Shown: positions 1 to 8,983, numbered from the stretch's first letter. The stretch: 64,000 bases of DNA from Chitinophaga niabensis (GCA_017849435.1 JAFIGY010000009.1:1-64000), one strand, 5' to 3'. Translations and numbers: made by a program. Notes: a model not told the origin generated them from the letters alone.

Positions 1-1
1 A

Positions 2-388
2 GAGTTCCTCAATACATATTGGGCAGACGGACTTATCGTAGCTACACCCACCGGTTCCACCGGTTATTCCCTGAGCTGCGGCGGCCCGATCGTGTTCCCC
101 GAAGCTGCCAGTTTCGTGATCACACCCGTTGCACCGCATAACCTCAACGTACGTCCCATCATTGTACCGGACGACCATATCATTTCTTTCGAGATCGAAG
201 GCCGGAGCGATCAGTTCCTTTGTACGATGGATTCCCGCATGGAAGTGATTGACAGCCGGGTGCAACTGGCGGTAAAAAAAGAAGAATTTTCCATCAGCCT
301 TCTGCGCCTGAGCGAAGGGAATTTCCTCCATACCCTGCGGAACAAACTCCTTTGGGGCATTGACACCCGGAATGCCGGCGGCAGGTAA
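2..388 (+). CDS. nadK: NAD kinase, C-terminal part (5' end outside window)
   Basis: ATP-dependent phosphorylation of NAD to NADP in the cytoplasm. The frame is open from base 2 and ends at a TAA at 386-388. The first visible residues read [20 protein letters not shown], the conserved NAD-binding region of the family, followed by the all-beta C-terminal domain. About 128 residues are present, so more than half of a usual ~290-residue enzyme, including the GGDGT motif, is outside the window. A GTG at 92 is internal and not a start. A DUF6089 gene follows after 63 bases. Confidence 0.93.
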   Translation, partial: EFLNTYWADGLIVATPTGSTGYSLSCGGPIVFPEAASFVITPVAPHNLNVRPIIVPDDHIISFEIEGRSDQFLCTMDSRMEVIDSRVQLAVKKEEFSISLLRLSEGNFLHTLRNKLLWGIDTRNAGGR

Positions 389-451
389 CCCCATGCCATT
401 ATCCTTTTTCACCATACGAAAAAGGATTATTTTACGTTCTTAGTCATATTT

Positions 452-1321
452 ATGCTGCATACGCGTATTCATTTAAAATATTTACTGGCTATGGTGGCCG
501 GAATGGCAGTTTTGCTCCTGAACGGGCAGAAAGCGCTGGCCCAGAAAGAGTTGAGCTATGTCGGAGAGTTGGGATTTTCGGCCGGGGGGGCGCATTATTT
601 CGGGGATATCAACACCCATATGGGGTTGCAGGCTATCAAACCAACCGTGGGGGTGTATTATCGCAAGTATTTCAATGATTACGTAGGGGTGAGGGGGCAT
701 TTCCGCTTTATGCAGCTGGGGTATTCCGACGTCTACAATAAGAACGAGTTCGAACGCAGGCGCAACCTCAGTTTTAACACGGATCTTTTTGAGCTGGCGG
801 CACAGGGGGATTTTAATTTCTTCCGTTTTGAGCCCGGCAGCCAGGTATATCGTTTTTCACCATATCTCACTTTAGGCTTATCCGCTTTTCACTTTAATCC
901 TTACGCCTATTATCAGGGGAAGAAATACTACCTGCAGCCTTTGCATACGGAAGGACAGGGCACGGCAAGGTTCCCGGAACGGAAGCCCTACAGCCTGTTC
1001 TCCTATGCCTACCTCATTGGCGGCGGGGTGAAGTATAATCTGAACCGCCGTTTGAACCTGGGACTGGAAATATTGTACCGGTTCACCCAAACGGATTATC
1101 TGGATGATGTGAGCACCACTTACGCCGGTATAGATGCGTTTCCTACCAAATCAGACGGAAGTGCCACCATAGCAGCCATTTTACAGGACAGGTCTAACGT
1201 GACCGGCCCCCCTATTGGCGACAGAGGCCGCCAGCGCGGGAATAGCCGGGATAAAGACCAGTATGCCACCATAGAACTGACCCTTGGCATCCTTTTCACC
1301 TCCTATCGCTGTAAATTCTAG
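452..1321 (+). CDS. DUF6089 family outer-membrane beta-barrel protein
   Basis: 289 residues. Residues 1-30 form a signal peptide (positive start, hydrophobic stretch, cleavage after ALAQ). The mature part alternates aromatic and polar residues in short strands, with glycine-rich turns such as GELGFSAGGAHYFGDIN, as expected for a small barrel. It matches what is known of DUF6089, a Bacteroidota family often found beside nadK and uppS. The C-terminus ends in an aromatic residue (CKF), common for barrel proteins. Its role is unknown; the neighbours suggest the cell envelope. The start at 452 is the first ATG giving a full signal peptide. Confidence 0.82.
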   Translation: MLHTRIHLKYLLAMVAGMAVLLLNGQKALAQKELSYVGELGFSAGGAHYFGDINTHMGLQAIKPTVGVYYRKYFNDYVGVRGHFRFMQLGYSDVYNKNEFERRRNLSFNTDLFELAAQGDFNFFRFEPGSQVYRFSPYLTLGLSAFHFNPYAYYQGKKYYLQPLHTEGQGTARFPERKPYSLFSYAYLIGGGVKYNLNRRLNLGLEILYRFTQTDYLDDVSTTYAGIDAFPTKSDGSATIAAILQDRSNVTGPPIGDRGRQRGNSRDKDQYATIELTLGILFTSYRCKF

Positions 1322-1424
1322 GTTAAAGCAGCCTTTTTCACCGACGGAGCAGGCGGCTAAATCCAATACCAACAGCCATTCCCGTTAAAACTACGTTAAA
1401 ACCAACCCGCACCCTTTGCCAGAA

Positions 1425-1452
1425 AGGGCATAAAGTTATTTTTGTATCTTTG
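1425..1452 (+). promoter_or_regulatory. Candidate Bacteroidota promoter for uppS-bamA
   Basis: TATCTTTG at 1445-1452 fits the Bacteroidota -7 element TAnnTTTG exactly. A TTTG at 1425-1428 could be the -33 element, but the 16-base spacing is shorter than the usual ~20. It lies 42 bases upstream of the uppS ATG in the 172-base gap after the DUF6089 gene. Confidence 0.45.
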
Positions 1453-1493
1453 CACACTTTTAGTAAATCTGTTTTTAACACGCCTGAATAGTC

Positions 1494-2255
1494 ATGAGCT
1501 TGAAGGATCAATTAGACCTGCAACGACTGCCCCGCCACATTGCCATCATCATGGATGGTAACGGCCGGTGGGCTAAGGAGAGGGGGCAGGATCGGCTTTA
1601 CGGGCATCATCAGGTGGTGGAAAGTGTGCGGGATATTGTGGAAGGCTGTGCCGAAATGGGCATAGAATACCTGACCTTATACGCCTTTTCTACTGAAAAC
1701 TGGGATCGTCCGGTGTATGAAGTGAACGGCATCATGGAATTGCTGGTCACTACCATCCGTAAGGAGGTGGATACACTGAACAAGAACAATATCCGCCTGC
1801 ATGTTATCGGGGATATGGCCATGCTGCCCGGGCATTGCCACCGGGAATTGCAGGAAGCTATCGATATCACCGCGCCTAACACCGGGCTGAACCTGGTGAT
1901 GGCGTTGAGCTATAGTGCGCGTTGGGAAATACTCCAGGCCGCCAGGAGCATCGCCAGGGATGCGAAGGCCGGCAAGCTTAATCCGGATGAAGTAACGCCG
2001 GAAATATGGGAAAAATACCTATGCACCGCAGGGCTTCCGGACCCTGAGCTGATCATCCGGACCAGCGGCGAACACCGTATAAGCAACTTCTTATTGTATC
2101 AACTGGCCTACGCGGAACTCTATTTCACCAATACCCGCTGGCCTGATTTCCGCAAAGAAAATCTATACGAAGCCATCTTAAATTATCAAACCAGAGAACG
2201 TCGATTCGGCAAAACAAGCGAACAAATACAGCAGAATGAAGAAATTGTTTCCTAA
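1494..2255 (+). CDS. uppS: Isoprenyl transferase (undecaprenyl diphosphate synthase)
   Basis: Cis-prenyltransferase that adds isopentenyl units to farnesyl diphosphate to make the C55 lipid carrier used for peptidoglycan and for surface polysaccharides such as those encoded at the other end of this window. 253 residues, typical length. Residues ~15-27 read HIAIIMDGNGRWA, holding the catalytic Asp of the MDGNGRWA motif. The C-terminal region has RTSGEHRISNFLLYQLAYAE, the conserved RxSGExRxSNF substrate-binding motif. The 3' end overlaps the bamA start by 20 bases, which implies translational coupling. Confidence 0.96.
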   Translation: MSLKDQLDLQRLPRHIAIIMDGNGRWAKERGQDRLYGHHQVVESVRDIVEGCAEMGIEYLTLYAFSTENWDRPVYEVNGIMELLVTTIRKEVDTLNKNNIRLHVIGDMAMLPGHCHRELQEAIDITAPNTGLNLVMALSYSARWEILQAARSIARDAKAGKLNPDEVTPEIWEKYLCTAGLPDPELIIRTSGEHRISNFLLYQLAYAELYFTNTRWPDFRKENLYEAILNYQTRERRFGKTSEQIQQNEEIVS

Positions 2256-4980
2256 AAGCCTACTGGCCGTAGTTTTATGTTGCAGCGCGGGAATATCTGT
2301 GCGTGCTCAGCAAAGGGATACTGTTCCTACACCGGCAGCTCATCCGGCGGACATCAGCCCCTTTTCCCTGGGCAATCCACAGCAGTTTGAAATTGCCGAC
2401 ATTGCCGTGACCGGTACGGAATCTCTTGACAAATCCCTGCTGCTTTCGCTGTCCGGCCTTGCCGTTGGCGACAAGGTGGTGATTCCGGGGGATCACTTCG
2501 CAAAGGCCATCCAGAGCCTTTGGGGGCAGCGCCTGTTCTCCCACATAGTGATTTACATTACGAAGATCGAAGGATCGAAAATATGGCTGGAGATAAGCCT
2601 GGTGGAAAAACCAAGGATGTCCAGCTTTTCTTTTAAAGGAGTGAAGAAGTCCGAAGCGGACGAACTCACCACCAAAGCAGCCTTGCGGAAAGGTACCGTG
2701 GTGACCGAAGCCCTCGCCCAAAACACCCTCGCCGTTGCCCGCAAATACTACGCAGAAAAAGGCTACCGCAACGTGAACATCCGCATGGAAGAACGGAAAG
2801 ATCCGCCGCCGGCCATCAACTCCGCCGCTGTTATCTTCTATGTTGAAAAAGGTAAAAAGGTAAAAGTGAATGATATCAACTTCGTTGGTAACTATCACAT
2901 TTCCGATAAAACCCTCAAAGGCAAGATGAAAGGCACGAAGGAAATGACGCGCTTCACCCTGCACCCTGACAATGCGGATGCATGGGCAGACAGCACGGAT
3001 AATAACGGTAACTACTGGAGGGATATGGACTGGCTTTCCGCTTCCCGCACCCTCGCAGCACTGGACCCTTATTTCCGCTTCAAGCTTTTCAGCTCTGCCA
3101 AGTTCAACGATAACAAATACACGGAGGATAAAGAAAAAGTGCTCGGTCTCTACAATGCCCGCGGTTACCGCGATGCACAGATTGTAAAAGACACGACTTA
3201 TCCTTCCCGGAAAGGCAACCTCAATATCGAGATCAAAATAGAGGAAGGGAAAAAATATTATTTCGGTAACATCACTTTCAGAGGCAACACCGTGTACAGT
3301 GATACTATCCTCGCCCGCGGCCTCGGCATCAGGAAAGGGGATGTGTATAACCTGGACCTCCTGAACAAACGCCTCGGGAACCCTCCCGGCCCTGAAGGCG
3401 GCGATATCGGAAGTTTGTATATGGACGACGGCTACCTCTTCTTCCAGTCGGAAGCCCAGGAGGTAGGGATCCGCGGAGATACCATCGATTACGTGATCCG
3501 TATACAGGAAGGCCCTCAGGCAACGATCAAGGATATACGAATTGCCGGTAACGAAAAAACCAACGAGCACGTGATCCGTCGTGAGCTGAGAACCATGCCC
3601 GGCGACAGGTTCAGCCGTCAGAACCTGATCAGGTCTCAGCGTGAGATCTCGCAGCTCGGTTTCTTCAACCCGGAAACCATCGGTATCAACCCGGTTCCGA
3701 ACATGCAGGAAGGAACGGTGGACATCGATTATAAAGTGGAAGAAAGAGCGAACGACCAGCTCGAACTCTCCGCCGGATGGGGTGGTTATATCGGTCTTAC
3801 CGGTACCCTCGGCGTAACGTTCAACAACTTCTCCCTGCGCAACATCTTCCGGAAAGAAACCTGGGATCCGTTACCCAGTGGTGACGGCCAGAAGCTGAGC
3901 GTGCGGGTGTCTTCCAACGGTAAGGCGTACCGCTCTTACAATTTCTCCTTCACCGAACCCTGGTTAGGCGGTAAAAAACGGAATCCTTTCTCCGTAAGCT
4001 TCTACAGCACTTATCAGAACCCGAACGCTTTCGCGGAATATTATAATCAGCCGGTATCCCATCCCGGCGCCTATTTCAAGGTATTGGGCGGATCCGTTTC
4101 CCTCGGTAAACAGCTGAAATGGCCGGATGACTGGTTCTCCCTGATGTACTCCATTAACTACCAGCGCTACAAGCTGAAAGACTTCAACTACTTTGGTCTG
4201 GCCGGTTTTGATAACGGTACCGCCAACAACCTCAGCTTGCGCCTGACGCTGGCCCGCTCTTCCGTGGATCAGCAGATCTTCCCGCGCAGCGGCTCCAGCT
4301 TTATGATCTACGGCCAGTTCACGCCGCCGTACTCTTTGTTCAATCCTGACAGGGATTATACCAAAGAACCGATCAGCCAGCAGTTCAAATTCATTGAATA
4401 CCAGAAATACCGTATGAACGCGGAATGGTACGTGCCGTTGAGCCGTCCCCGCGGTTCGGATAACAAATCGCTGGTGTTGAAAGTGGCTGCCAAATTCGGT
4501 TACGTTGGCCGTTATAACAACCGCACCACCCTCTCTCCGTTTGGCCGCTTCGAACTGGGTGGTGATGGTCTGAGCAACTTTGCCGTATATGACCGTGATA
4601 TCATTTCGCAACGCGGTTACCCGGTATACTATACCTCCAACCCGAAGCTGAGCCCGGAAAGCACTGCGCCTCCGGCCGGATACTCCGGTTTTACCATGTT
4701 CAACAAATATGTGGTGGAACTGCGTTATCCTTTCAGCCTCAACCCCAGTTCTACTATTTTCGGTCTCCTCTTCATGGAAGCGGCGAACGGTTACCGGGAC
4801 TTCAAAGAATATGATCCGTTCAGGCTGCGTCGCACTGTGGGTGTGGGCGCGCGGTTCCATCTCCCCATGTTCGGCCTCCTCGGCTTCGACTATGGCATAG
4901 GATTGGATAGGTTAACGCCGGGCGGAGGATTGAAGAATGCTGCCAAATTCACCTTCATGCTCGGTTTTGAGCCGGAATAA
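2236..4980 (+). CDS. bamA: Outer-membrane protein assembly factor BamA (Omp85)
   Basis: Core subunit of the machine that folds beta-barrel proteins into the outer membrane. 914 residues, at the long end for BamA and usual for Bacteroidota. A signal peptide covers residues 1-24 (cleavage after VRAQ). Repeated POTRA-type units fill residues ~45-500; recurrent signatures include INFVGNYHIS, ITFRGNTVYS and IRIAGNEKTN, the last followed by RRELRTMPGD. The barrel begins near residue 510 (ELSAGWGGYIGLTGT) and runs to the end. It starts 20 bases inside uppS and is followed by two periplasmic Skp-like genes, the usual envelope-assembly grouping. Confidence 0.95.
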   Translation: MKKLFPKSLLAVVLCCSAGISVRAQQRDTVPTPAAHPADISPFSLGNPQQFEIADIAVTGTESLDKSLLLSLSGLAVGDKVVIPGDHFAKAIQSLWGQRLFSHIVIYITKIEGSKIWLEISLVEKPRMSSFSFKGVKKSEADELTTKAALRKGTVVTEALAQNTLAVARKYYAEKGYRNVNIRMEERKDPPPAINSAAVIFYVEKGKKVKVNDINFVGNYHISDKTLKGKMKGTKEMTRFTLHPDNADAWADSTDNNGNYWRDMDWLSASRTLAALDPYFRFKLFSSAKFNDNKYTEDKEKVLGLYNARGYRDAQIVKDTTYPSRKGNLNIEIKIEEGKKYYFGNITFRGNTVYSDTILARGLGIRKGDVYNLDLLNKRLGNPPGPEGGDIGSLYMDDGYLFFQSEAQEVGIRGDTIDYVIRIQEGPQATIKDIRIAGNEKTNEHVIRRELRTMPGDRFSRQNLIRSQREISQLGFFNPETIGINPVPNMQEGTVDIDYKVEERANDQLELSAGWGGYIGLTGTLGVTFNNFSLRNIFRKETWDPLPSGDGQKLSVRVSSNGKAYRSYNFSFTEPWLGGKKRNPFSVSFYSTYQNPNAFAEYYNQPVSHPGAYFKVLGGSVSLGKQLKWPDDWFSLMYSINYQRYKLKDFNYFGLAGFDNGTANNLSLRLTLARSSVDQQIFPRSGSSFMIYGQFTPPYSLFNPDRDYTKEPISQQFKFIEYQKYRMNAEWYVPLSRPRGSDNKSLVLKVAAKFGYVGRYNNRTTLSPFGRFELGGDGLSNFAVYDRDIISQRGYPVYYTSNPKLSPESTAPPAGYSGFTMFNKYVVELRYPFSLNPSSTIFGLLFMEAANGYRDFKEYDPFRLRRTVGVGARFHLPMFGLLGFDYGIGLDRLTPGGGLKNAAKFTFMLGFEPE

Positions 4981-5028
4981 AATATTTATGTATATATTGC
5001 GACACTTGTTCGTACAAATCTTTTTCTC

Positions 5029-5544
5029 ATGAAAAAACTATTTATCACTACAGCCCTGATTTTAGGTACGGTATTTGGCGCGTTGGCGCAGAAATACTGT
5101 GTGATCGATACGAAATATATCCTGGAAAGCATTCCTGATTATAAGGATGCGCAGAAGAAGCTGGATGCTATTGCCGATCAATGGCAGAAAGAGATCGATG
5201 CGAAGTTCCAGGAGGTAGACAAGTTGTACAAATCTTATCAAGCAGAGCAGGTAATGCTCACCGATGCACTGAAACGCAAGCGGGAAGATGAGATCATCGC
5301 CAAAGAGAAGGATGCGAAAGACCTGCAGAAAAAACGTTTCGGATATGAAGGAGATCTGTTCAAAAAACGCGAAGAACTGGTGAAACCCATTCAGGATAAG
5401 ATTTACAATGCCGTACAGAAACTGGCAGCCAGCCGTATGTACGACTTCGTACTCGATAAGTCCGGCGGCATCACCGTTATTTTCGCTGATCCCAAGCTGG
5501 ACAAAAGCGAGGATATCCTCCGTTCGCTCGGCGTGAAAAAATGA
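5029..5544 (+). CDS. OmpH/Skp family periplasmic chaperone, copy 1
   Basis: 171 residues. A signal peptide occupies ~1-20 (cleavage after ALAQ). The mature start KYCVIDTKYILESIPDYKDA is the typical OmpH entry strand. A long charged helix (about residues 50-125, rich in K, E, D and Q) forms the coiled-coil tentacle, and a C-terminal strand (DFVLDKSGGITVIFADP) closes the trimer core. Skp chaperones hold unfolded outer-membrane proteins for delivery to BamA. It sits 48 bases after bamA and 55 bases before a second paralogue, so all three are probably transcribed together. Confidence 0.9.
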   Translation: MKKLFITTALILGTVFGALAQKYCVIDTKYILESIPDYKDAQKKLDAIADQWQKEIDAKFQEVDKLYKSYQAEQVMLTDALKRKREDEIIAKEKDAKDLQKKRFGYEGDLFKKREELVKPIQDKIYNAVQKLAASRMYDFVLDKSGGITVIFADPKLDKSEDILRSLGVKK

Positions 5545-5599
5545 TCCTTAAACACTTGACCTATAACTTTTTAATTTCTTTTAAACACAAGACAACATC

Positions 5600-6154
5600 A
5601 TGAAGAAGTATGTAATTATTGCAATTGTTGCCTTCACCGGTTTATGCAGCATGAAAGCCAGCGCACAAACCAAAATCGCGCATATCAATGCACAGGCGCT
5701 GATCGAGAGCATGCCTGATTACAAGAAGGCACAGGGTGACATCGAAACTTTCGCAGCAGGGCTGGAAAAAGAAAGCGGCTCTCTCGTTGAAGAATATAAC
5801 AGAAAGATGAAAGAGTTTGATGATGCTTCTCAGAAAACACCGGCCATGAGCGAAACCATGAAAGCGGTGAAAGTGAAAGAAATCCAGGACGCACAGAAAC
5901 GCATCCAGGATTATGAGAACATCGCCCGCGAAAAAATCGGCCAGAAACAGAGCGAACTGCTGAAACCGATCTATGATAAAGCCCGCAAAGCCATCGAAGA
6001 CGTAGCCAAAGAAAAAGGATACGGTTATGTGATCGACAGCTCTAACGGTCTCCTGCTGGTTTCTCCCACCGGCGACGACATCCTCCCGGCTGTTAAGACC
6101 AAACTGGGTATTTCTGCTACAGCAGCACCTGCACCCACCAAACCGACAAAATAA
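5600..6154 (+). CDS. OmpH/Skp family periplasmic chaperone, copy 2
   Basis: 184 residues. A signal peptide covers ~1-22 (cleavage after ASAQ), then the family entry KIAHINAQALIESMPDYKKA, a long charged helical hairpin (~55-125) and a C-terminal strand (GYGYVIDSSNGLLLVSPTGD). It differs from copy 1 by a low-complexity Ala/Pro/Thr/Lys tail over the last ~15 residues. Two adjacent Skp paralogues after bamA are common in Bacteroidota. The gene is followed after 15 bases by a strong terminator, which closes the bamA-skp-skp unit. Confidence 0.9.
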   Translation: MKKYVIIAIVAFTGLCSMKASAQTKIAHINAQALIESMPDYKKAQGDIETFAAGLEKESGSLVEEYNRKMKEFDDASQKTPAMSETMKAVKVKEIQDAQKRIQDYENIAREKIGQKQSELLKPIYDKARKAIEDVAKEKGYGYVIDSSNGLLLVSPTGDDILPAVKTKLGISATAAPAPTKPTK

Positions 6155-6169
6155 AAATTAAATATCTGC

Positions 6170-6210
6170 AGAAGACCGGCCCGTCTAACGTGTGCCGGTC
6201 TTCTCTTTTT
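6170..6210 (+). terminator. Rho-independent terminator after the skp pair
   Basis: An 11-bp perfect stem pairs 6170-6180 with 6194-6204 around a 13-base loop and is followed by CTTTTT. It ends the uppS-bamA-skp unit. Confidence 0.9.
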
Positions 6211-6230
6211 CAGGCTGTCCTACGCACATG

Positions 6231-6255
6231 ATTATCGATATAAAATATTGATAAT
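6231..6255. repeat. AT-rich inverted repeat upstream of rpmH
   Basis: Two 11-base arms (6231-6241 and 6245-6255) with one mismatch around AAA. Each arm carries a TTATCxATA core. It lies between the skp terminator and the rpmH promoter, so it may be an operator. The 11-mer ATTGATAATCA inside the right arm recurs at 13752-13762. Confidence 0.4.
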
Positions 6256-6303
6256 CAAATATAATGAAAGGTGCAGCGGGTAAATTTTTACTTTTCCCGC
6301 GAC

Positions 6304-6338
6304 TTGCTTTTCATTTTCAATATTTTACCCTACCTTTG
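6304..6338 (+). promoter_or_regulatory. Candidate promoter for rpmH-rnpA-yidD
   Basis: TACCTTTG at 6331-6338 is a full match to the Bacteroidota -7 element TAnnTTTG. A TTG at 6304-6306 may serve as the -33 element, although the gap is about 24 bases. Transcription from here would give an rpmH leader of roughly 130 bases. The rest of the 322-base gap between the skp gene and rpmH holds the terminator and inverted repeat listed separately. Confidence 0.45.
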
Positions 6339-6476
6339 CCTTCCGTTTTAAACGGGGCTGATCCCGGCCTACCCTCCGCAAACGTGGGATGGGTGCCAGG
6401 TTTTAAGTACAAGGAAAATTTTAAAAAAGATGAGGCAGAAGGCTTTATCTGACACTGAATAAAACACTTATAAGAG

Positions 6477-6632
6477 ATGAAACGTACTTTTCAACCGCAT
6501 AACAGACGCAGAAAGAGCGTACACGGTTTCAGAAAGAGAATGGAAACTGCCAACGGCCGTAAAGTATTGGCATCCCGCAGAGCAAAAGGCAGGAAAAAAC
6601 TGACCGTATCTGACGAGCGCAAGCTGAAATAA
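6477..6632 (+). CDS. rpmH: 50S ribosomal protein L34
   Basis: A 51-residue, very basic protein starting [20 protein letters not shown] and ending in DERKLK. This is the L34 signature (MKRTFQPxxRRRxxxHGFRxRM), close to the usual 44-53 residues. L34 is a late-assembling protein of the large ribosomal subunit. It lies directly upstream of rnpA, the order conserved across bacteria. The ATG at 6477 is preceded by AAGAG at 6472-6476. Confidence 0.97.
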   Translation: MKRTFQPHNRRRKSVHGFRKRMETANGRKVLASRRAKGRKKLTVSDERKLK

Positions 6633-6703
6633 TTCCGCCATCAACGCATATTGCCATAAAAACTTATTCTTTTAACAGAGAGGAAAAGTTAAAAAGCAGG
6701 AAA

Positions 6704-7045
6704 ATGATTGAAACGCTTTTTCGGGAAGGAAAAGCGTTTTCTGTTTTCCCCTACCGCGTGATCTATATGCCTGCAAAGCTCGGCACGGACACATATCCCG
6801 TTCAGGCCGGCTTCAGCGTATCGTCCCGCCGGTTCCCCCGTGCAGTTGACCGTAACCGCATCAAACGCCTGGGCCGTGAAGCTTACCGCCAGGAAAAGCA
6901 GGTGCTGTACGAAGCCCTGAAAACCCAATCTGCCCAAATCGCCGTTTTTTTTATCTATCTCGACAAAAAAACAACCGATCTGCCTGCCCTTCGCCATAAA
7001 TTTTCGGTAATTTTAGAAAGACTGATCAGGGAGTGCAAAAAATAG
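6704..7045 (+). CDS. rnpA: Ribonuclease P protein component
   Basis: Protein subunit of RNase P, which trims tRNA 5' leaders. The RNR signature is present (VDRNRIKRLGREAYR, about residues 48-62), as are the core beta strands. From the ATG at 6704 the protein has 113 residues and lacks the usual first helix. In the same frame, bases 6656-6703 encode KTYSFNREEKLKSRK after an ATA codon, which looks like the conserved RnpA N-terminus. There is no ATG, GTG or TTG in that extension, so the true start may be a rare codon (ATA at 6656 or ATT at 6650). The 6704 start is the conservative choice. Confidence 0.92.
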   Translation: MIETLFREGKAFSVFPYRVIYMPAKLGTDTYPVQAGFSVSSRRFPRAVDRNRIKRLGREAYRQEKQVLYEALKTQSAQIAVFFIYLDKKTTDLPALRHKFSVILERLIRECKK

Positions 7046-7061
7046 CCTGATCCCGTGACGT

Positions 7062-7307
7062 ATGAATACCAGATGGATGAAGAAATTCCTGCAAATATTG
7101 AGTTTACCTTTTATCTTACTCATCAAAATTTACCAATGGTGCCTGAGTCCCTTGCTGGGCGCCCGTTGCCGTTATACGCCCTCCTGTTCCCAATACGGAC
7201 TGGAAGCATTCCGGAAGCACGGGGTCTTTAAAGGCGGCTGGCTCACCATCCGGCGGATACTGAGCTGTCACCCCTGGGGCGGCCATGGATATGATCCGGT
7301 TCCATAA
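7062..7307 (+). CDS. yidD: Membrane protein insertion efficiency factor YidD
   Basis: An 81-residue small membrane-associated protein thought to help YidC/Sec insert inner-membrane proteins. Hydrophobic N-terminal stretch (~8-28), then the family core [20 protein letters not shown] with invariant Cys residues, [18 protein letters not shown], and the terminal [12 protein letters not shown]. It lies 16 bases after rnpA and 17 bases before the S41 protease, in the standard rpmH-rnpA-yidD order. yidC itself is not here, as is usual in Bacteroidota. Confidence 0.96.
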   Translation: MNTRWMKKFLQILSLPFILLIKIYQWCLSPLLGARCRYTPSCSQYGLEAFRKHGVFKGGWLTIRRILSCHPWGGHGYDPVP

Positions 7308-7324
7308 CTTTTCAAACATGCAGC

Positions 7325-8983
7325 ATGCGGATATCTAAAAAGATCTTACTGTTCTCGGTGCTGGCGCTATGCCTTGTGTTCACCGCATTCCGGAACAGCG
7401 ATAAATACTTCCTGATCGCCAAGAACCTGGATATTTTCGCCGCGTTCTACCGGGAACTGAATACTTACTACGTGGAAGACCTTCCACCTGAAAAGCTCAT
7501 GTATAAAGGCATTGACGCGATGCTTGCGGAAACGGATCCCTATACGGATTTTGTACCGGAAGAGAACCTGGACGAGCTGCGGTTCATGGCTACCGGCAAA
7601 TATGGCGGCGTGGGCGCATCCATTTACACCATGGGAGAATGGACCTCCATCACGGATGTGTATGAAGGCAGTCCCATGGATAAAGCCGGCGTGAAAGCCG
7701 GCGACGTGATCGTTTCCCTGAACGGGAAGAACGCAAAGAGTATGAGTCAGGATGAGGTAAGCCGCATCCTCAAAGGAAATGCCGGCACACCATTGAATCT
7801 CGTGCTTCGCCACCCCGTAACCGGCAAGGAACGTCCGTTGCAGATCATCCGGGAAGATATTAACGTAAAACCCGTCAGCTATTCCGGTATCGTTCATAAC
7901 GACGTCGGCTATATTAAACTCACCCAGTTTACGGAAGGCAGCGGTTTGCAGGTGCAGCATGCATTTACGCAACTGAAGCAGTCCAATCCCCACCTCAAGG
8001 GCCTGGTGCTGGACCTCCGCGGGAACCCCGGCGGTCTGCTCGAAGAAGCCGTGGTGATGTCCAACATCTTTATTGACAGGAACAAACTCATCGTGAGCAC
8101 ACGCGGAAAGGTGAAGAGCTGGGATCGCGAATATAAAACGAACCTTTCCCCGATGGACGCAGTCATCCCGCTGGTAGTGCTTACCAACCACTCCTCCGCT
8201 TCCGCTTCCGAGATCGTGGCAGGGGCGGTGCAGGACCTGGACCGGGGAGTTGTGATAGGACAGCGCTCCTATGGCAAAGGGCTCGTGCAAACCACCCGCC
8301 CGCTTCCCTATAACGCCAAGCTTAAAGTGACCACCGCCCGCTATTACACTCCCAGCGGCCGTTGCATACAGGCAATCGATTATTCACACCGCAATGAGGA
8401 AGGGGAAGCGGACTATGTGCCTGATTCCCTCCGCCGCTCATTCACTACCGCAGCCGGCAGACCCGTGAAAGACGGCGGTGGCATTGAACCCGACCTGAAA
8501 GTGGAAACTTCCTCCCTCAGCCAGGTAGCCGTTACGCTCCTGCGCAAACAATATATCTTCGATTTCGCTACCCGCTATTACTACGCTCATCCCAAAATAA
8601 AACCCGCCTCCGAATTCGTCCTTACGGAAGCCGAATTCGACGAGTTCGAGAAGTACCTGGACGGGAAGGACTATAGCTATAAAACCCGTAGCGAAGAAGC
8701 CCTGGAAGGCTTCCGTAACACCGCCCAGAAGGAAAAGTATTACGACGGACTGAGCAAGGAATTTGAGGCCCTCCAGGCGAAAATGAAACATGACAAGAAA
8801 CAGGATTTCCTCCGGAATAAAACCGAGATCAAACAACTGCTGGAAGAAGAGATCGTGAACCGGTATTCTCCCCAGCGCGGAAGGATTGAGAAAGGATTGA
8901 GCTGGGATAAAGAGCTGGATCAGGCCATCCATATACTGCATCAGCCTGCAAAATACCAGGAGCTGCTCACGAAGAAAGGGTAA
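7325..8983 (+). CDS. C-terminal processing peptidase, S41 family
   Basis: Envelope serine protease of the CtpA/Tsp type. 552 residues. An N-terminal hydrophobic segment (~6-22) acts as signal or anchor. A PDZ domain spans ~93-165 (GVGASIYTMGEWTSITDVYE). The S41 core begins near 195 (GYIKLTQFTEG), with LRGNPGG at ~231-237. The expected Ser-Lys dyad is present: Ser293 within SASASEI and Lys318 in YGKGL, 25 residues apart as in D1 processing protease. A long charged C-terminal region (~410-552) is probably helical. Natural substrates are not predictable from sequence. It follows yidD by 17 bases. Confidence 0.93.
   Translation: MRISKKILLFSVLALCLVFTAFRNSDKYFLIAKNLDIFAAFYRELNTYYVEDLPPEKLMYKGIDAMLAETDPYTDFVPEENLDELRFMATGKYGGVGASIYTMGEWTSITDVYEGSPMDKAGVKAGDVIVSLNGKNAKSMSQDEVSRILKGNAGTPLNLVLRHPVTGKERPLQIIREDINVKPVSYSGIVHNDVGYIKLTQFTEGSGLQVQHAFTQLKQSNPHLKGLVLDLRGNPGGLLEEAVVMSNIFIDRNKLIVSTRGKVKSWDREYKTNLSPMDAVIPLVVLTNHSSASASEIVAGAVQDLDRGVVIGQRSYGKGLVQTTRPLPYNAKLKVTTARYYTPSGRCIQAIDYSHRNEEGEADYVPDSLRRSFTTAAGRPVKDGGGIEPDLKVETSSLSQVAVTLLRKQYIFDFATRYYYAHPKIKPASEFVLTEAEFDEFEKYLDGKDYSYKTRSEEALEGFRNTAQKEKYYDGLSKEFEALQAKMKHDKKQDFLRNKTEIKQLLEEEIVNRYSPQRGRIEKGLSWDKELDQAIHILHQPAKYQELLTKKG

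Noticed and set aside
2275-4860. Long open frames on the minus strand opposite bamA (up to 431 codons)
   Set aside because: They lie fully antisense to a clear BamA gene and have low-complexity His/Val/Phe-rich translations with no domain; they result from codon bias of the real gene.
6264-6452. 62-codon ORF between the skp genes and rpmH
   Set aside because: It contains the candidate rpmH promoter, has no recognisable domain, and lies in the expected leader of rpmH.
6155-6476. Chromosome origin near rpmH
   Set aside because: There is no dnaA gene and no cluster of proper DnaA boxes; rpmH is not reliably next to oriC in Bacteroidota.
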